From positions 79,232-143,231 of the forward strand of contig NZ_KE340328.1 in the NCBI RefSeq assembly GCF_000413435.1: a stretch of 64,000 nucleotides of DNA. Direction: 5' to 3'. Positions 8,357-16,946 of this stretch are shown here, in pieces. The notes below the pieces were generated by a model. That model saw only the letters and a list, made by a program, of their open reading frames with translations. It did no database searches and had not been told where the DNA came from. The stretch's first letter is position 1. Every line of letters starts with the position of its first letter. Origin of the DNA: Campylobacter ureolyticus ACS-301-V-Sch3b. Lineage in GTDB: Bacteria > Campylobacterota > Campylobacteria > Campylobacterales > Campylobacteraceae. Made by a program: the position numbers and the translations under genes.

Positions 8357-9445
8357 ATGAATAAAAATGAAGTTTTAGAAAAACTTAAAAGTGTTATTTA
8401 TCCAGGCTTTAAAAAAAGTATTGTTGAGTTTGGATTTGTAAAAAATATTGAGATTGGAGATAGAGTTTTTATAGAAGTTGAGATAGTTTCAAGTAAACCC
8501 GAAGTTGCTCAAAAGTTAAAAAAAGATATCTCAGACATAATTCCAAATAGTGAAGTTTTAATCAAGCAACCTCAAATTCAAAAAGAAAAAAGCAATACAA
8601 TAAGCGGTAAAAATATTGCTCCTCAAATTAAACATTTTGTTATGGTAAGTAGTGGAAAAGGTGGTGTTGGAAAAAGCACAACAACTGTAAATTTAGCTAT
8701 TTCTATGGCAAAACTAGGCTTTAAAGTAGGTGTTTTAGATGCTGATATTTACGGACCAAATATTCCTAGAATGCTTGGATGCGATAAAGTAAAGCCTGTC
8801 GTTGTTGGAAATATGTTAAAGCCTATCTTAACTCATGGCGTGCAGATGATGAGTATGGGAATTTTAATTGAAAGTGGTCAAGGGCTTATGTGGAGAGGTG
8901 CGATGATAATGAAAGCAATAGAGCAACTCTTAAGAGATGTTTCTTGGGATGAGCTTGATGTGCTTTTTATCGATATGCCACCAGGAACTGGAGATGCGCA
9001 AATAACTCTTGCACAAAGTGTTCCAGTAACTGCTGGAGTTTGTGTTACAACACCACAAGTTGTAGCTATGGATGATACTGCAAGAAGTCTTGACATGTTT
9101 GAAAAACTTCATATTCCAATTGCTGGAGTTATAGAAAATATGAGTGGATTTATCTGCCCTGATAATGGCAAAGAGTATGATATTTTTGGAAAAAGTGGAA
9201 GCAGTGAACTTGTAAAAAAATACAATACTGAAATTTTAGGTGAAATTCCAATAGAAATTGCTATTAGAGAAGGTGGAGATAGCGGAAAGCCAGTAAGCTT
9301 TTATGAGCCAAATAGCATAAGTGCTAAAAGATATGAAAAAGCATCTTCTAGACTTTGGGAAATAATGCAAAATATAGATAAAGAAAACTTAGCTGGAAAT
9401 GAGGCAATTCAACCACGAACTGATGGCAAGGCAAATTGTCATTAA
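8357..9445 (+). CDS. mrp: Mrp/ApbC-family Fe-S cluster carrier ATPase
   Basis: Mrp proteins are P-loop ATPases that hold and deliver iron-sulfur clusters. Residues 1-75 form a MIP18/DUF59-type domain, and the deviant Walker A GKGGVGKS is at 100-107. Later family motifs are DADIYGPNIPRMLG and DMPPGTGDAQ. The region that usually carries the cluster-binding CXXC reads NMSGFICPDNGKEY, so only the first cysteine is present; a second Cys near the extreme C-terminus (ANCH) might contribute. It is transcribed divergently from ispDF and starts the mrp-dapD-ABC-F-thi gene run. Length (362) is normal. Confidence 0.93.
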   Translation: MNKNEVLEKLKSVIYPGFKKSIVEFGFVKNIEIGDRVFIEVEIVSSKPEVAQKLKKDISDIIPNSEVLIKQPQIQKEKSNTISGKNIAPQIKHFVMVSSGKGGVGKSTTTVNLAISMAKLGFKVGVLDADIYGPNIPRMLGCDKVKPVVVGNMLKPILTHGVQMMSMGILIESGQGLMWRGAMIMKAIEQLLRDVSWDELDVLFIDMPPGTGDAQITLAQSVPVTAGVCVTTPQVVAMDDTARSLDMFEKLHIPIAGVIENMSGFICPDNGKEYDIFGKSGSSELVKKYNTEILGEIPIEIAIREGGDSGKPVSFYEPNSISAKRYEKASSRLWEIMQNIDKENLAGNEAIQPRTDGKANCH

Positions 9446-9464
9446 AATTTAAAAAAGGAAAAAA

Positions 9465-10667
9465 ATGAATAAAATTAAAAATATAGATGAGTTTAACAAA
9501 TTTGTTGATGAAATTAAAAAAAGTAAATTTTATAAAGAGCCGATAGCTTGGGCTTTTGGAAGAGTTAATAAAGGCATTGTTGATACAAAAAAAACTTTAA
9601 GTGTTGATTATGCAGTTGTTAATTATAAAGAAAATTTAGGCTCAGCAGCAGTTGTTTTATGGGCTTTAAATGAATGCGGTGTTAAGTTAGGCTTAAATGA
9701 TAGTGAGGTTGTTTTTGAGATAGATGATAAAATTACAAAAAAAGTTTTAAGTGTATTTGAGTTTTTAAAAGATGAGGCTGAGGGAAATAAACATAAAAAT
9801 TTACAAAATTTAATGGTTATAAATGAAATTTTAACTAATAGCGAGTATGGTGATGAAAATCACTTTTGCGTTACTTTTTTATTTAGTGATGAAAAGCCAA
9901 AAAGTGTTGCAAGTGTTTATTTAAAACTATATCTTTTATCTCTTGGTAAGGTTGAGCTTAGGAGTATAAATTTAGATGGAGCTTTTGGAGTTCTTCCAAA
10001 TGTTGCTTGGGATGAGTTTGCAAAACCTGTTGAACTTGAATGGTTAAGAGAAAATGAGATATTTTTAAAGATGAGTGGTGCATATCCAGTGATTTCAAGT
10101 GTTGATAAATTTCCAAGGTTTTTAAATCATATTATTCCTGATGATAGTGTTAGAATTTTAGATGCCGCAAAAGTTAGAATGGGCGCTCAAATAGCAAATG
10201 GAACAACAGTAATGCCAGGAGCAAGTTATATAAACTTTAACGCAGGAACTACTGGAAAAGTTATGATTGAAGGAAGAGTTTCAAGCTCAGTTGTAGTTGG
10301 AGAGGGAACTGATATTGGTGGTGGAGCAAGTATTTTAGGTGTTCTTAGTGGCACAAGTGGAAATCCAATAAGTATTGGAAAAAGATGTCTTTTAGGGGCA
10401 AATTCTGTTACTGGAATTCCATTGGGAGATGATTGCATAGTTGATGGTGGAATTGCTATTTTAGAGGGCACAAAAGTTTATATTGATGAAAAAAATAGAA
10501 CTTCACTTGGCAAAATAAATCCAAATTTTGATTTTAAAAACGAAATTTATAAGGCAAAAGAGTTGGCAAATTTAAATGGACTTCATTTTAGACAAAATAG
10601 CCAAACTGGACAAATAACTGCAAGTTCAAGTAAAAAAGCAGTTAAGTTAAATAAAGATTTACATTAA
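9465..10667 (+). CDS. dapD: Tetrahydrodipicolinate N-succinyltransferase
   Basis: DapD transfers succinyl from succinyl-CoA to tetrahydrodipicolinate in the lysine and diaminopimelate pathway that feeds peptidoglycan. The 400-residue length matches the long form found in Epsilonproteobacteria. The C-terminal half shows left-handed beta-helix hexapeptide repeats (for example GTTVMPGASYINFNAGT and GEGTDIGGGASILG), with the catalytic-region sequence RVSSSVVVGEG between them. The N-terminal 200 residues are the family-specific extension. An AAAAAGGAAAAAA ribosome site precedes the ATG, and the gene lies 19 bases after mrp, as in C. jejuni. Confidence 0.93.
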   Translation: MNKIKNIDEFNKFVDEIKKSKFYKEPIAWAFGRVNKGIVDTKKTLSVDYAVVNYKENLGSAAVVLWALNECGVKLGLNDSEVVFEIDDKITKKVLSVFEFLKDEAEGNKHKNLQNLMVINEILTNSEYGDENHFCVTFLFSDEKPKSVASVYLKLYLLSLGKVELRSINLDGAFGVLPNVAWDEFAKPVELEWLRENEIFLKMSGAYPVISSVDKFPRFLNHIIPDDSVRILDAAKVRMGAQIANGTTVMPGASYINFNAGTTGKVMIEGRVSSSVVVGEGTDIGGGASILGVLSGTSGNPISIGKRCLLGANSVTGIPLGDDCIVDGGIAILEGTKVYIDEKNRTSLGKINPNFDFKNEIYKAKELANLNGLHFRQNSQTGQITASSSKKAVKLNKDLH

Positions 10668-10676
10668 GGGTGAAAT

Positions 10677-12263
10677 GTGGTTGAAGTACATGGTTTAACT
10701 ATGAGATTTGGTACTCAGTTATTGTTTGAAGATATTAATTTAAGCCTTGATAAAGGAAATAGATATGGACTTATTGGTGCAAATGGAGCTGGTAAATCAA
10801 CATTTTTAAAAATTTTAAGTGGTGAAATAGAAGCAAGCAGTGGAGAGGTTTTAATTGATAGTGGTTTAAAAGTTGGAGTTTTAGGTCAAGATCAGTTTGC
10901 TTTTGAAAATTTTACTTTAAAAGATGCGGTTTTGTATGGAAATAAACGGCTTTATGATGCAGTTAAGGAAAAAGAAAAGCTTTACTTAAGCGAGGAATTT
11001 ACAGATGAAATAAATGAGCGTTTAGGTGAGCTTGAGATGATAACAGCCGAGGAAGATCCAACTTATGAGTATGAAACAAGATGTGAAAAAATTCTCTCAT
11101 CTTTGGGGCTTAATGAGTATGATAAATTAATGAGTGAGGTTGAAAACTCAGATAAATTTAAAGTTTTATTAGCTCAAGTTTTATTTCCAAAACCAGATGT
11201 GCTTTTTTTAGATGAACCTACAAACAACCTTGACATTGAGGCAATTTCATGGCTTGAAAATGAGCTTAATCATCACGCTGGAACACTTGTTGTAATAAGT
11301 CATGATAGACACTTTTTAAACAGAGTTTGCACTGATATTTTAGATGTTGATTTTAAGCGTATTAGAGAGTTTACAGGAAATTATGATGACTGGTATATTG
11401 CCTCAAATTTGATGAATAAAAAAGCCCAAATGGAAAGAGATAAAAAGCTAAAAGAAAAAGAGGAATTAGAAAAATTTATCGCTCGTTTTAGTGCAAATGC
11501 TAGTAAGGCAAAACAAGCAACAAGCAGACAAAAAAGACTTGATAAGCTTGATATTAGTGATGTTATGACAAGTTCTAGAAGAGAGCCAAGTATTTTATTT
11601 CGCCCAAATAGGGAAATAGGAAATGAATTAATTAGTCTAAATGAAATTTCAAAAAAATTTGATAAAAAAGTAATTTTAGATAATTTTAACTTTAAACTTG
11701 AAAAGGGTGATAAGGTTGCAATAATTGGTAAAAATGGTGTTGGAAAAAGCACACTTTGTAAAATCATAATGAATGAAATTGCCCCTGATAGTGGAAATGT
11801 ACATATTGGAGCAACTATTGAGCTTGGGTACTTTGCACAAGACATAAATAATAAATTAACAAGCAATTTAAAGCTTTATGAATATCTACAAGATAATAAA
11901 AATAAAGATTTAGATGAAATTAGAAAATGTCTTGGTAGGATGCTTTTTAGCGGGGCTGAGCAAGAAAAAAGCGTAAAAGATCTAAGTGGAGGTGAAAAAC
12001 ATCGCGTAATGCTTAGTAAATTAATGCTAATAAAGCCTAATTTGCTTATTTTGGATGAGCCAAACAATCACCTTGATTTAGAGGCAATTATTGCTTTAGG
12101 TGAAGCACTTTATCAATTTAAAGGAAGTGCAATTTGCGTAAGTCACGATAGAGAGTTAATTGATGCTTTTGCAAATAGAATACTTCATCTAAAAGGTGAT
12201 GGAGAAATAGTTGATTTTAGGGGAACTTTTGAAGAGTATAGACAAAGTTTGGGTCAAGATTAA
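10677..12263 (+). CDS. ABC-F family ATPase, YbiT-type
   Basis: This is a soluble protein with two ABC ATPase domains and no membrane segments, the ABC-F architecture whose members act on ribosomes. Walker A motifs are GANGAGKS (residues 34-41) and GKNGVGKS in the second half. Both DEP(T/N)N(N/H)LD segments are present. The first signature is degenerate (MSEVENSDKFK), a trait I associate with the YbiT subgroup, while the second is intact (LSGGEKHR). The arm region between the domains is lysine-rich. The start is GTG at 10677, nine bases after dapD and following AAGGGTGA; an ATG two bases upstream is out of frame. Confidence 0.88.
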   Translation: MVEVHGLTMRFGTQLLFEDINLSLDKGNRYGLIGANGAGKSTFLKILSGEIEASSGEVLIDSGLKVGVLGQDQFAFENFTLKDAVLYGNKRLYDAVKEKEKLYLSEEFTDEINERLGELEMITAEEDPTYEYETRCEKILSSLGLNEYDKLMSEVENSDKFKVLLAQVLFPKPDVLFLDEPTNNLDIEAISWLENELNHHAGTLVVISHDRHFLNRVCTDILDVDFKRIREFTGNYDDWYIASNLMNKKAQMERDKKLKEKEELEKFIARFSANASKAKQATSRQKRLDKLDISDVMTSSRREPSILFRPNREIGNELISLNEISKKFDKKVILDNFNFKLEKGDKVAIIGKNGVGKSTLCKIIMNEIAPDSGNVHIGATIELGYFAQDINNKLTSNLKLYEYLQDNKNKDLDEIRKCLGRMLFSGAEQEKSVKDLSGGEKHRVMLSKLMLIKPNLLILDEPNNHLDLEAIIALGEALYQFKGSAICVSHDRELIDAFANRILHLKGDGEIVDFRGTFEEYRQSLGQD

Positions 12264-12447
12264 CGCTAAAGAGGTTGAGGTTAAAAATGGTACAAAATTG
12301 CTTGAAATTATAAAAGACTTTAAATTTGACATTAACCATATTGCTGTTGAAAAAAATGGCGAAATTTTAAGCAAAAATCTTTGGAAATACGATCTTTTAA
12401 GCAAAGATGATAATTATGAAATAGTTGAGTTTGTAGGTGGCGGATAG
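12211..12447 (+). CDS. thiS: ThiS sulfur-carrier protein with unclear start codon
   Basis: ThiS carries sulfur as a C-terminal thiocarboxylate for thiazole synthesis. The core (VKINAKEVEVKNGTKLLEI through to EIVEFVGGG) is a clear ubiquitin-like ThiS ending in the required Gly-Gly. There is no ATG, GTG or TTG directly before the core. The in-frame options are TTG at 12211 (with GGAG six bases upstream) and TTG at 12229 (AGGGGA four bases upstream), both within the 3' end of the ABC-F gene. Either start adds a short N-terminal tail, so production probably depends on translational coupling to the ABC-F gene. Confidence 0.85.
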   Translation: MILGELLKSIDKVWVKINAKEVEVKNGTKLLEIIKDFKFDINHIAVEKNGEILSKNLWKYDLLSKDDNYEIVEFVGGG

Positions 12448-12453
12448 TATTTT

Positions 12454-13068
12454 ATGCAAAAAAAATATTTTGAAAGTGAAATTTACAAAAGAAATGATGA
12501 GTTAGTTACAAAAAAAGTTAAAAATGCTAAAGTTGTGATTTTAGGGCTTGGTGGACTTGGTTCAAATATCGCTTCTATGCTTGCTAGAGTAGGAGTTGGA
12601 AATTTAAAACTAATTGATTTTGATAAGGTTGAATTAAGTAACTTAAATCGTCAGTTTTATAACAAAACCCATATTGGACTTTTTAAAACAGATGCCTTAA
12701 AATCCGAACTTGAGCTAATAAATCCTTATTTAAATTTTGAAATTTTAAATTTAAAAATTACAAGCCAAAATTTAAATTCCGTTTTAAAAGATGATTTTTT
12801 AATATGTGAGGCTTTTGATAATGCTGATTTAAAAGCCTTACTCATGGATTACGCTTCTAAAAATTTAGATAAATATTTTGTTTTTGGAAGTGGAATGGGC
12901 GGATATGAGAGTTCAAATTTAATGAAAGTAAAAAGATTTGGTGCAAACTGCTATATTTGTGGCGATTTTAGTTCAAAAGCATCATTAATGGCTCCAAAGG
13001 TTGTGCAATGTGCTTCAATGCAGGCAAATACAATTTTAAGAATTATTATGAATGAGTTTGAAATTTAG
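12454..13068 (+). CDS. thiF: ThiS adenylyltransferase ThiF
   Basis: ThiF adenylates the C-terminus of ThiS so that sulfur can be loaded. The 204-residue protein is the compact Rossmann form: GLGGLGSNIASML forms the ATP-binding loop (residues 31-43), and DFDKVELSNLNRQF is the conserved acidic and arginine region (56-69). A CYIC motif and a later cysteine near the C-terminus replace the full two-CXXC zinc site of longer homologues. It follows thiS by six bases. Confidence 0.9.
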   Translation: MQKKYFESEIYKRNDELVTKKVKNAKVVILGLGGLGSNIASMLARVGVGNLKLIDFDKVELSNLNRQFYNKTHIGLFKTDALKSELELINPYLNFEILNLKITSQNLNSVLKDDFLICEAFDNADLKALLMDYASKNLDKYFVFGSGMGGYESSNLMKVKRFGANCYICGDFSSKASLMAPKVVQCASMQANTILRIIMNEFEI

Positions 13069-13151
13069 CATTTAAATTTTTAAAAATTTATCATTTTATA
13101 AAACTAAAACAGTAGAATTTTATTTATTTTAATTATAAAAGGATAATTTTT

Positions 13152-13919
13152 ATGGAAAATGATAATCTAAAATTAGGCGAATATGAGTTTAAATCAAGAT
13201 TTATTTTAGGTTCAGGCAAGTTTAATCCAGAATTAATAAAAGCTTGTGTGGATGAAGCAGGGGTAGAGATTATAACATTAGCACTTAGACGAGTAAATGA
13301 AAGCCAAAATAAAAATATCCTTGATTTTATCCCTAAAAATATTACTATTTTACCAAATACAAGTGGCGCTAGAAATGCAAATGAGGCTGTAAGAATCGCA
13401 AGACTTTGCAAAGAACTTAATGTTAGCAAATTTATAAAACTTGAAGTTATAGATGACTCAAAATATCTTTTTCCAAATAATTATGAAACTTTAAAAGCAA
13501 CTGAGATTTTAGCAAAAGAAGGCTTTATAGTTATGGTTTATATGCATGCTGATTTGGGCATTGCAAGAAGTTTAGAAAGTGCAGGAGCAGCAGCTATTAT
13601 GCCTCTTGCATCTCCAATTGGCAGTAATCAGGGCTTAACTCAAAAAGAAATGATTAAAATATTAATAAATGAGATTAAAACTCCAATTATTGTTGATGCT
13701 GGCATTGGTAGACCATCACAAGCTTGTGAAGCTATGGAAATGGGATGTGACGGGGTTATGGTAAATACCGCAGTTGCAACAGCTAGAAATTTACCACAAA
13801 TGGCAAGAGCTTTTAAAAACGCTGTAATTGCAGGTCGAGATGCTTATTTAGCAGGTTTTGGAAGAGTTAAAAAAACAGCTTCGCCAAGTTCGCCATTAAC
13901 TGGATTTTTAAGAGATTAA
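13152..13919 (+). CDS. thiG: Thiazole synthase ThiG
   Basis: ThiG condenses deoxyxylulose phosphate, dehydroglycine and sulfur from ThiS thiocarboxylate to form the thiazole phosphate of thiamine. The 255-residue TIM barrel has the family sequences RFILGSGKF, TLALRRV, LPNTSGARNA, IKLEVIDD (which includes the Schiff-base lysine) and PIIVDAGIGRPS. An 83-base AT-rich gap separates it from thiF; it contains an AAAAGGA ribosome site and could hold a secondary promoter. ThiG follows ThiS and ThiF and precedes ThiH, forming the complete anaerobic-style thiazole module. Confidence 0.96.
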   Translation: MENDNLKLGEYEFKSRFILGSGKFNPELIKACVDEAGVEIITLALRRVNESQNKNILDFIPKNITILPNTSGARNANEAVRIARLCKELNVSKFIKLEVIDDSKYLFPNNYETLKATEILAKEGFIVMVYMHADLGIARSLESAGAAAIMPLASPIGSNQGLTQKEMIKILINEIKTPIIVDAGIGRPSQACEAMEMGCDGVMVNTAVATARNLPQMARAFKNAVIAGRDAYLAGFGRVKKTASPSSPLTGFLRD

Positions 13920-13923
13920 AATT

Positions 13924-15069
13924 ATGAAAAATTCTAATCCATTCGCATATCAAAACGGCATGATTGATATAAAAAGTGATATTTTAAAAATAGTTTTAGA
14001 TGAAACTTCTAAAATTGAGTATAAAAACTATACAAAAAATGATATATATAAGGCATTAAATTCTAAAATTAGAACGCAAAATGATTTAAAAGCGCTTTTA
14101 AGCATTGAAGCAGGGGAGTGTTTAGAAGAAATTGCAGAAGTTTGTAAAAATGAAACAAGAGCAAAATTTGGTAAGAATATAAATATTTTTACTCCACTTT
14201 ATATATCAAATTTTTGTGATAGTCATTGCGTTTATTGTGGATTTAATACAAAAAATAATATTAAAAGAGCAAAACTAAGTCTTGAAGCTATAAAAACTGA
14301 GCTTATAAATATAAAAAAAACAGGCTTAGAAGAAATTTTGATTTTAACAGGAGAAAGTAGAGTTAACTCAGATGTAGAATATATCGCTAAAGCATGCAAA
14401 ATGGCAAGTGGGTATTTTAAAATAGTTGGAGTTGAAATTTACCCATTAAATGTTGATGAGTATTCATTTTTACATGAAAACGGAGTTGATTATGTAAATG
14501 TCTATCAAGAAACATATAATCCTTCGAAATATCAAAAAATTCACCTACTTGGTGAAAAAATGAGTTTTATATATCGTTTTAATTCTCAAGAAAGGGCAAT
14601 TTTAGGTGGTATGCGTGGTGTTGGGTTCGGTGCACTTTTAGGTATTGATGATTTCAGAAAAGATGCTTTTGCTACTGCGCTTCATGCAAATTTAATATAT
14701 CAAAAATATCCGTTTGTTGAAATCTCACTTTCAGTTCCAAGGCTTCGTCCTGTTATAAATAACTCTCGAATAAACCCACGCGATGTTCATGAAAAAGAGC
14801 TTTTGCAAGTAGTTATGGCATATAGGCTTTTTATGCCACATGCAACTATTACGATTTCAACTAGGGAAAGAGCTGGATTTAGAGATAATGCCATTAAGAT
14901 TGCAGCCAACAAACTTTCAGCTGGAGTAAGTGTAGGAATTGGTGGTCATAGTAAAAAAATAGGCGATGAACAATTTAATATAAATGATGAAAGAAGTGTT
15001 GATGAGGTTTGCAAAAGCGTTGAAAATAGTGGATTTTATCCTTTAATGAGTGAATATATTTATGTCTAA
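13924..15069 (+). CDS. thiH: 2-iminoacetate synthase ThiH (radical SAM tyrosine lyase)
   Basis: ThiH cleaves tyrosine with SAM radical chemistry to supply dehydroglycine to ThiG; this is the oxygen-sensitive alternative to glycine oxidase ThiO. The radical SAM cluster motif CDSHCVYC gives Cys98, Cys102 and Cys105, followed by GFN. Downstream are the SAM-binding LTGESR and the RLRP, ISTRERAGFRD and GGH segments seen in the biotin/thiamine synthase-associated domain. At 381 residues it is full length. It starts four bases after the thiG stop codon. Confidence 0.96.
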   Translation: MKNSNPFAYQNGMIDIKSDILKIVLDETSKIEYKNYTKNDIYKALNSKIRTQNDLKALLSIEAGECLEEIAEVCKNETRAKFGKNINIFTPLYISNFCDSHCVYCGFNTKNNIKRAKLSLEAIKTELINIKKTGLEEILILTGESRVNSDVEYIAKACKMASGYFKIVGVEIYPLNVDEYSFLHENGVDYVNVYQETYNPSKYQKIHLLGEKMSFIYRFNSQERAILGGMRGVGFGALLGIDDFRKDAFATALHANLIYQKYPFVEISLSVPRLRPVINNSRINPRDVHEKELLQVVMAYRLFMPHATITISTRERAGFRDNAIKIAANKLSAGVSVGIGGHSKKIGDEQFNINDERSVDEVCKSVENSGFYPLMSEYIYV

Positions 15070-15646
15070 TTTAGTTGTAATTACTGATTTAAAGCTTTGC
15101 GAGGACAATATTTATAAAAGAGTTTTTAAATTTTTAAATTATGGTGCAAATGTAGTTTTAAGAGCAAAAGAACTTAGTGAAAATGAGTATTTTAAATTTG
15201 CAAATGAGGTTTTTAAATCTTGCGCTAGTTTTAAAGAGCAAATTTTTATACATAAATTTGTAAATATTGCATTGAGCTTGGAATGTAAAAATATCTGGTT
15301 ACCACTGAAAGAGCTTGAAATCTACAAAGGTGATTTAGTTAAATTTGATAAAATTGTAGCCTCAACTCATAGTGTAGATGAAGTAAAAAGTGCTTTAAAT
15401 TTAGGAGCTAGTTCAATCTGTCTAAGTCATATTTATAAAACTGATTGTAAATTTAATCTTGCCCCAAAGGGGTTAAATTTAATTAATGATGTAAGAAAAT
15501 TTTATAATGGTGAAATTTACGCACTTGGCGGGATAAATAGTTCAAATTTCAAGAATTGTTTAAACACAGGAGCTAATAAAATTTGTATAATGAGTGAAGC
15601 TATGAAATGCAAAGATGAAAGTGAGTTTGTAAAAAGTTTTTGTTAA
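15062..15646 (+). CDS. TenI-like thiazole tautomerase / ThiE-family protein
   Basis: This 194-residue TIM-barrel protein belongs to the ThiE/TenI family. The sequence HIYKTDCK followed by PKGL and YALGGINSSNF resembles TenI, the thiazole tautomerase that aromatises the ThiG product, more than thiamine-phosphate synthase; the ThiE pyrophosphate-binding sequences are not evident. I chose ATG 15062, which overlaps the thiH stop by eight bases, over an upstream ATG at 15050 that would lengthen the overlap. A tautomerase role fits a position directly after thiSFGH. Coupling of the thiazole and pyrimidine would then need a ThiE encoded elsewhere. Confidence 0.75.
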   Translation: MSNLVVITDLKLCEDNIYKRVFKFLNYGANVVLRAKELSENEYFKFANEVFKSCASFKEQIFIHKFVNIALSLECKNIWLPLKELEIYKGDLVKFDKIVASTHSVDEVKSALNLGASSICLSHIYKTDCKFNLAPKGLNLINDVRKFYNGEIYALGGINSSNFKNCLNTGANKICIMSEAMKCKDESEFVKSFC

Positions 15647-15673
15647 AAGCATAACAAGTTTTGTTGTGCTTTT
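15645..15673 (+). terminator. Terminator of the thi operon
   Basis: A 13-bp stem with one mismatch (AAAAGCATAACAA at 15645-15657, TTGTTGTGCTTTT at 15661-15673) and a very short loop begins at the tenI-like stop codon and ends in a T-rich arm. Confidence 0.75.
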
Positions 15674-15704
15674 AAAATAGGTTTAAAATTTATAATTTTT
15701 TACT

Positions 15705-15733
15705 AGAAGTAAGCCGCTTTTTGGCTTACTTCT
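15705..15733 (-). terminator. Terminator of the small minus-strand gene
   Basis: A perfect 11-bp inverted repeat (AGAAGTAAGCC at 15705-15715, GGCTTACTTCT at 15723-15733) lies immediately 3' of the gene ending at 15740. The minus-strand transcript runs from it into an AT-rich stretch containing a U-run. Confidence 0.7.
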
Positions 15734-15739
15734 TAAAAT

Positions 15740-15976
15740 TTACATTTTTTTAGCAGCAGTTTCTACAACATATAAAACTTCTGATAAGTCTGTATAGGCA
15801 ATTCTACTTTTTCCATCTGTTCCAGTGAAATTTGTAGTTAGTTCTATGCCAAGCTTGTTTGATAAAAATTCATAAAGATCAGCTCTTTGGTTATTTGCAC
15901 CATCTTTATTTGCATATTCTTTTAATGCATCTAAAACTTTTTGAATTTTATCCATTTGGTCTGTGTTTATAGCCAT
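15740..15976 (-). CDS. Small soluble protein of unknown function
   Basis: A 78-residue protein, acidic to neutral, with no signal peptide, membrane segment or cysteines. It reads as two helices (MDKIQKVLDALKEYANK and ADLYEFLSNKLGI), a short beta region (TTNFTGTDGKSRIAY), and a final helix. An AAAAGGATAAAAA ribosome site precedes the ATG, and it has its own terminator, so it is probably expressed as a single gene. I do not recognise the family. Confidence 0.75.
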   Translation of the reverse strand: MAINTDQMDKIQKVLDALKEYANKDGANNQRADLYEFLSNKLGIELTTNFTGTDGKSRIAYTDLSEVLYVVETAAKKM

Positions 15977-16073
15977 TTTTTATCCTTTTTATTAAAATTT
16001 AGATAATTATACTAAAATTTTATAAATAAAAAAACTTTACAAATTAACAATGAAGAACTTTAATATATTAAAA

Positions 16074-16832
16074 TTAAATCTTATTGTTTTTACTTATTTT
16101 ATTAATAGCATCATCGACGCTTAATACAACATTGCTATCTGGTTTTAAAAGCTTACTATCTTCTTTTCCATCATATTCAAAATTATAAAGTATAGATTTT
16201 ATTGTGTTTATGCGAGCTTTTTTCTTATCATTAGCATCTATTATCATCCATGGGTTTTCTTGTGAACTTGTTTTTATAAGCATATTGTAAATTGCAGCTG
16301 AGTAATCATCCCAAAGAGTTTGTGCTTTTTCATCAACAGTTGAAATTTTATAAGACTTTAGTGGATTGATTCTTCTGTCTTTAAATCTTTTTGCTTGAGT
16401 TTTCTTATCAATTGAAAGAAAAATTTTAAAAATTTTAATGCCCGATTTACTTAAAAGATGCTCAAACAAAGGCACATCTTCTAAAAATTCTTTTGTTTGT
16501 GAGGTGGTGCAAAATTCCATAACAGGCTCAACTACAGCTCTGTTATACCATGATCTATCAAATATCACTATTTCACCACCGCTTGGGAGATTTGCAACAT
16601 ATCTTTGAAAATACCACTGAGTTATTTCAACATCACTTGGTTTTGGTAGCGCAACTATGCGAGCACCTCTTGGGTTTAAATGTTCAGTTATTCTTTTTAT
16701 CGTACCACCTTTTCCAGCAGCATCTCTTCCTTCCATAATAATAAGAAGTTTTAAAGAGTGTTTTTTTATATGATTTTGAAGTTTTAAAAGCTCAATTTGT
16801 AACTTTACAAGCTCTTCTTTGTATAATTTCAT
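16074..16832 (-). CDS. ppk2: Polyphosphate kinase 2 family protein
   Basis: PPK2 enzymes transfer phosphate between polyphosphate and nucleotides, usually making GTP or ATP. The 252-residue single-domain protein has the P-loop GRDAAGKGG at residues 35-43, the lid-region residues near FQRYVANLP, and the Walker B-like FDRSWYNR at 91-98. These are the class I PPK2 signatures. Direction of reaction and nucleotide preference cannot be read from sequence. It is transcribed alone, divergently from dsbD. Confidence 0.92.
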   Translation of the reverse strand: MKLYKEELVKLQIELLKLQNHIKKHSLKLLIIMEGRDAAGKGGTIKRITEHLNPRGARIVALPKPSDVEITQWYFQRYVANLPSGGEIVIFDRSWYNRAVVEPVMEFCTTSQTKEFLEDVPLFEHLLSKSGIKIFKIFLSIDKKTQAKRFKDRRINPLKSYKISTVDEKAQTLWDDYSAAIYNMLIKTSSQENPWMIIDANDKKKARINTIKSILYNFEYDGKEDSKLLKPDSNVVLSVDDAINKISKNNKI

Positions 16833-16946
16833 TTTTTTAGACCTTGTGATAAATTAGTTATATTATACAGTAAAAATATAAAATTTTTATTTTATTTAGA
16901 TAAATATATTAAAATGCATCTCATGATTTTTAATAAAAGGTTAAAT

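Noticed and set aside
10675..10677. ATG directly before the ABC-F gene as alternative start
   Set aside because: It is out of frame with the ATPase; the GTG at 10677 gives the normal N-terminus.
10677..12263. Degenerate ABC signature in the first domain of the ABC-F protein
   Set aside because: Loss of LSGGQ in domain 1 is, as I recall, typical of the YbiT subgroup, so it is not a defect of this gene.
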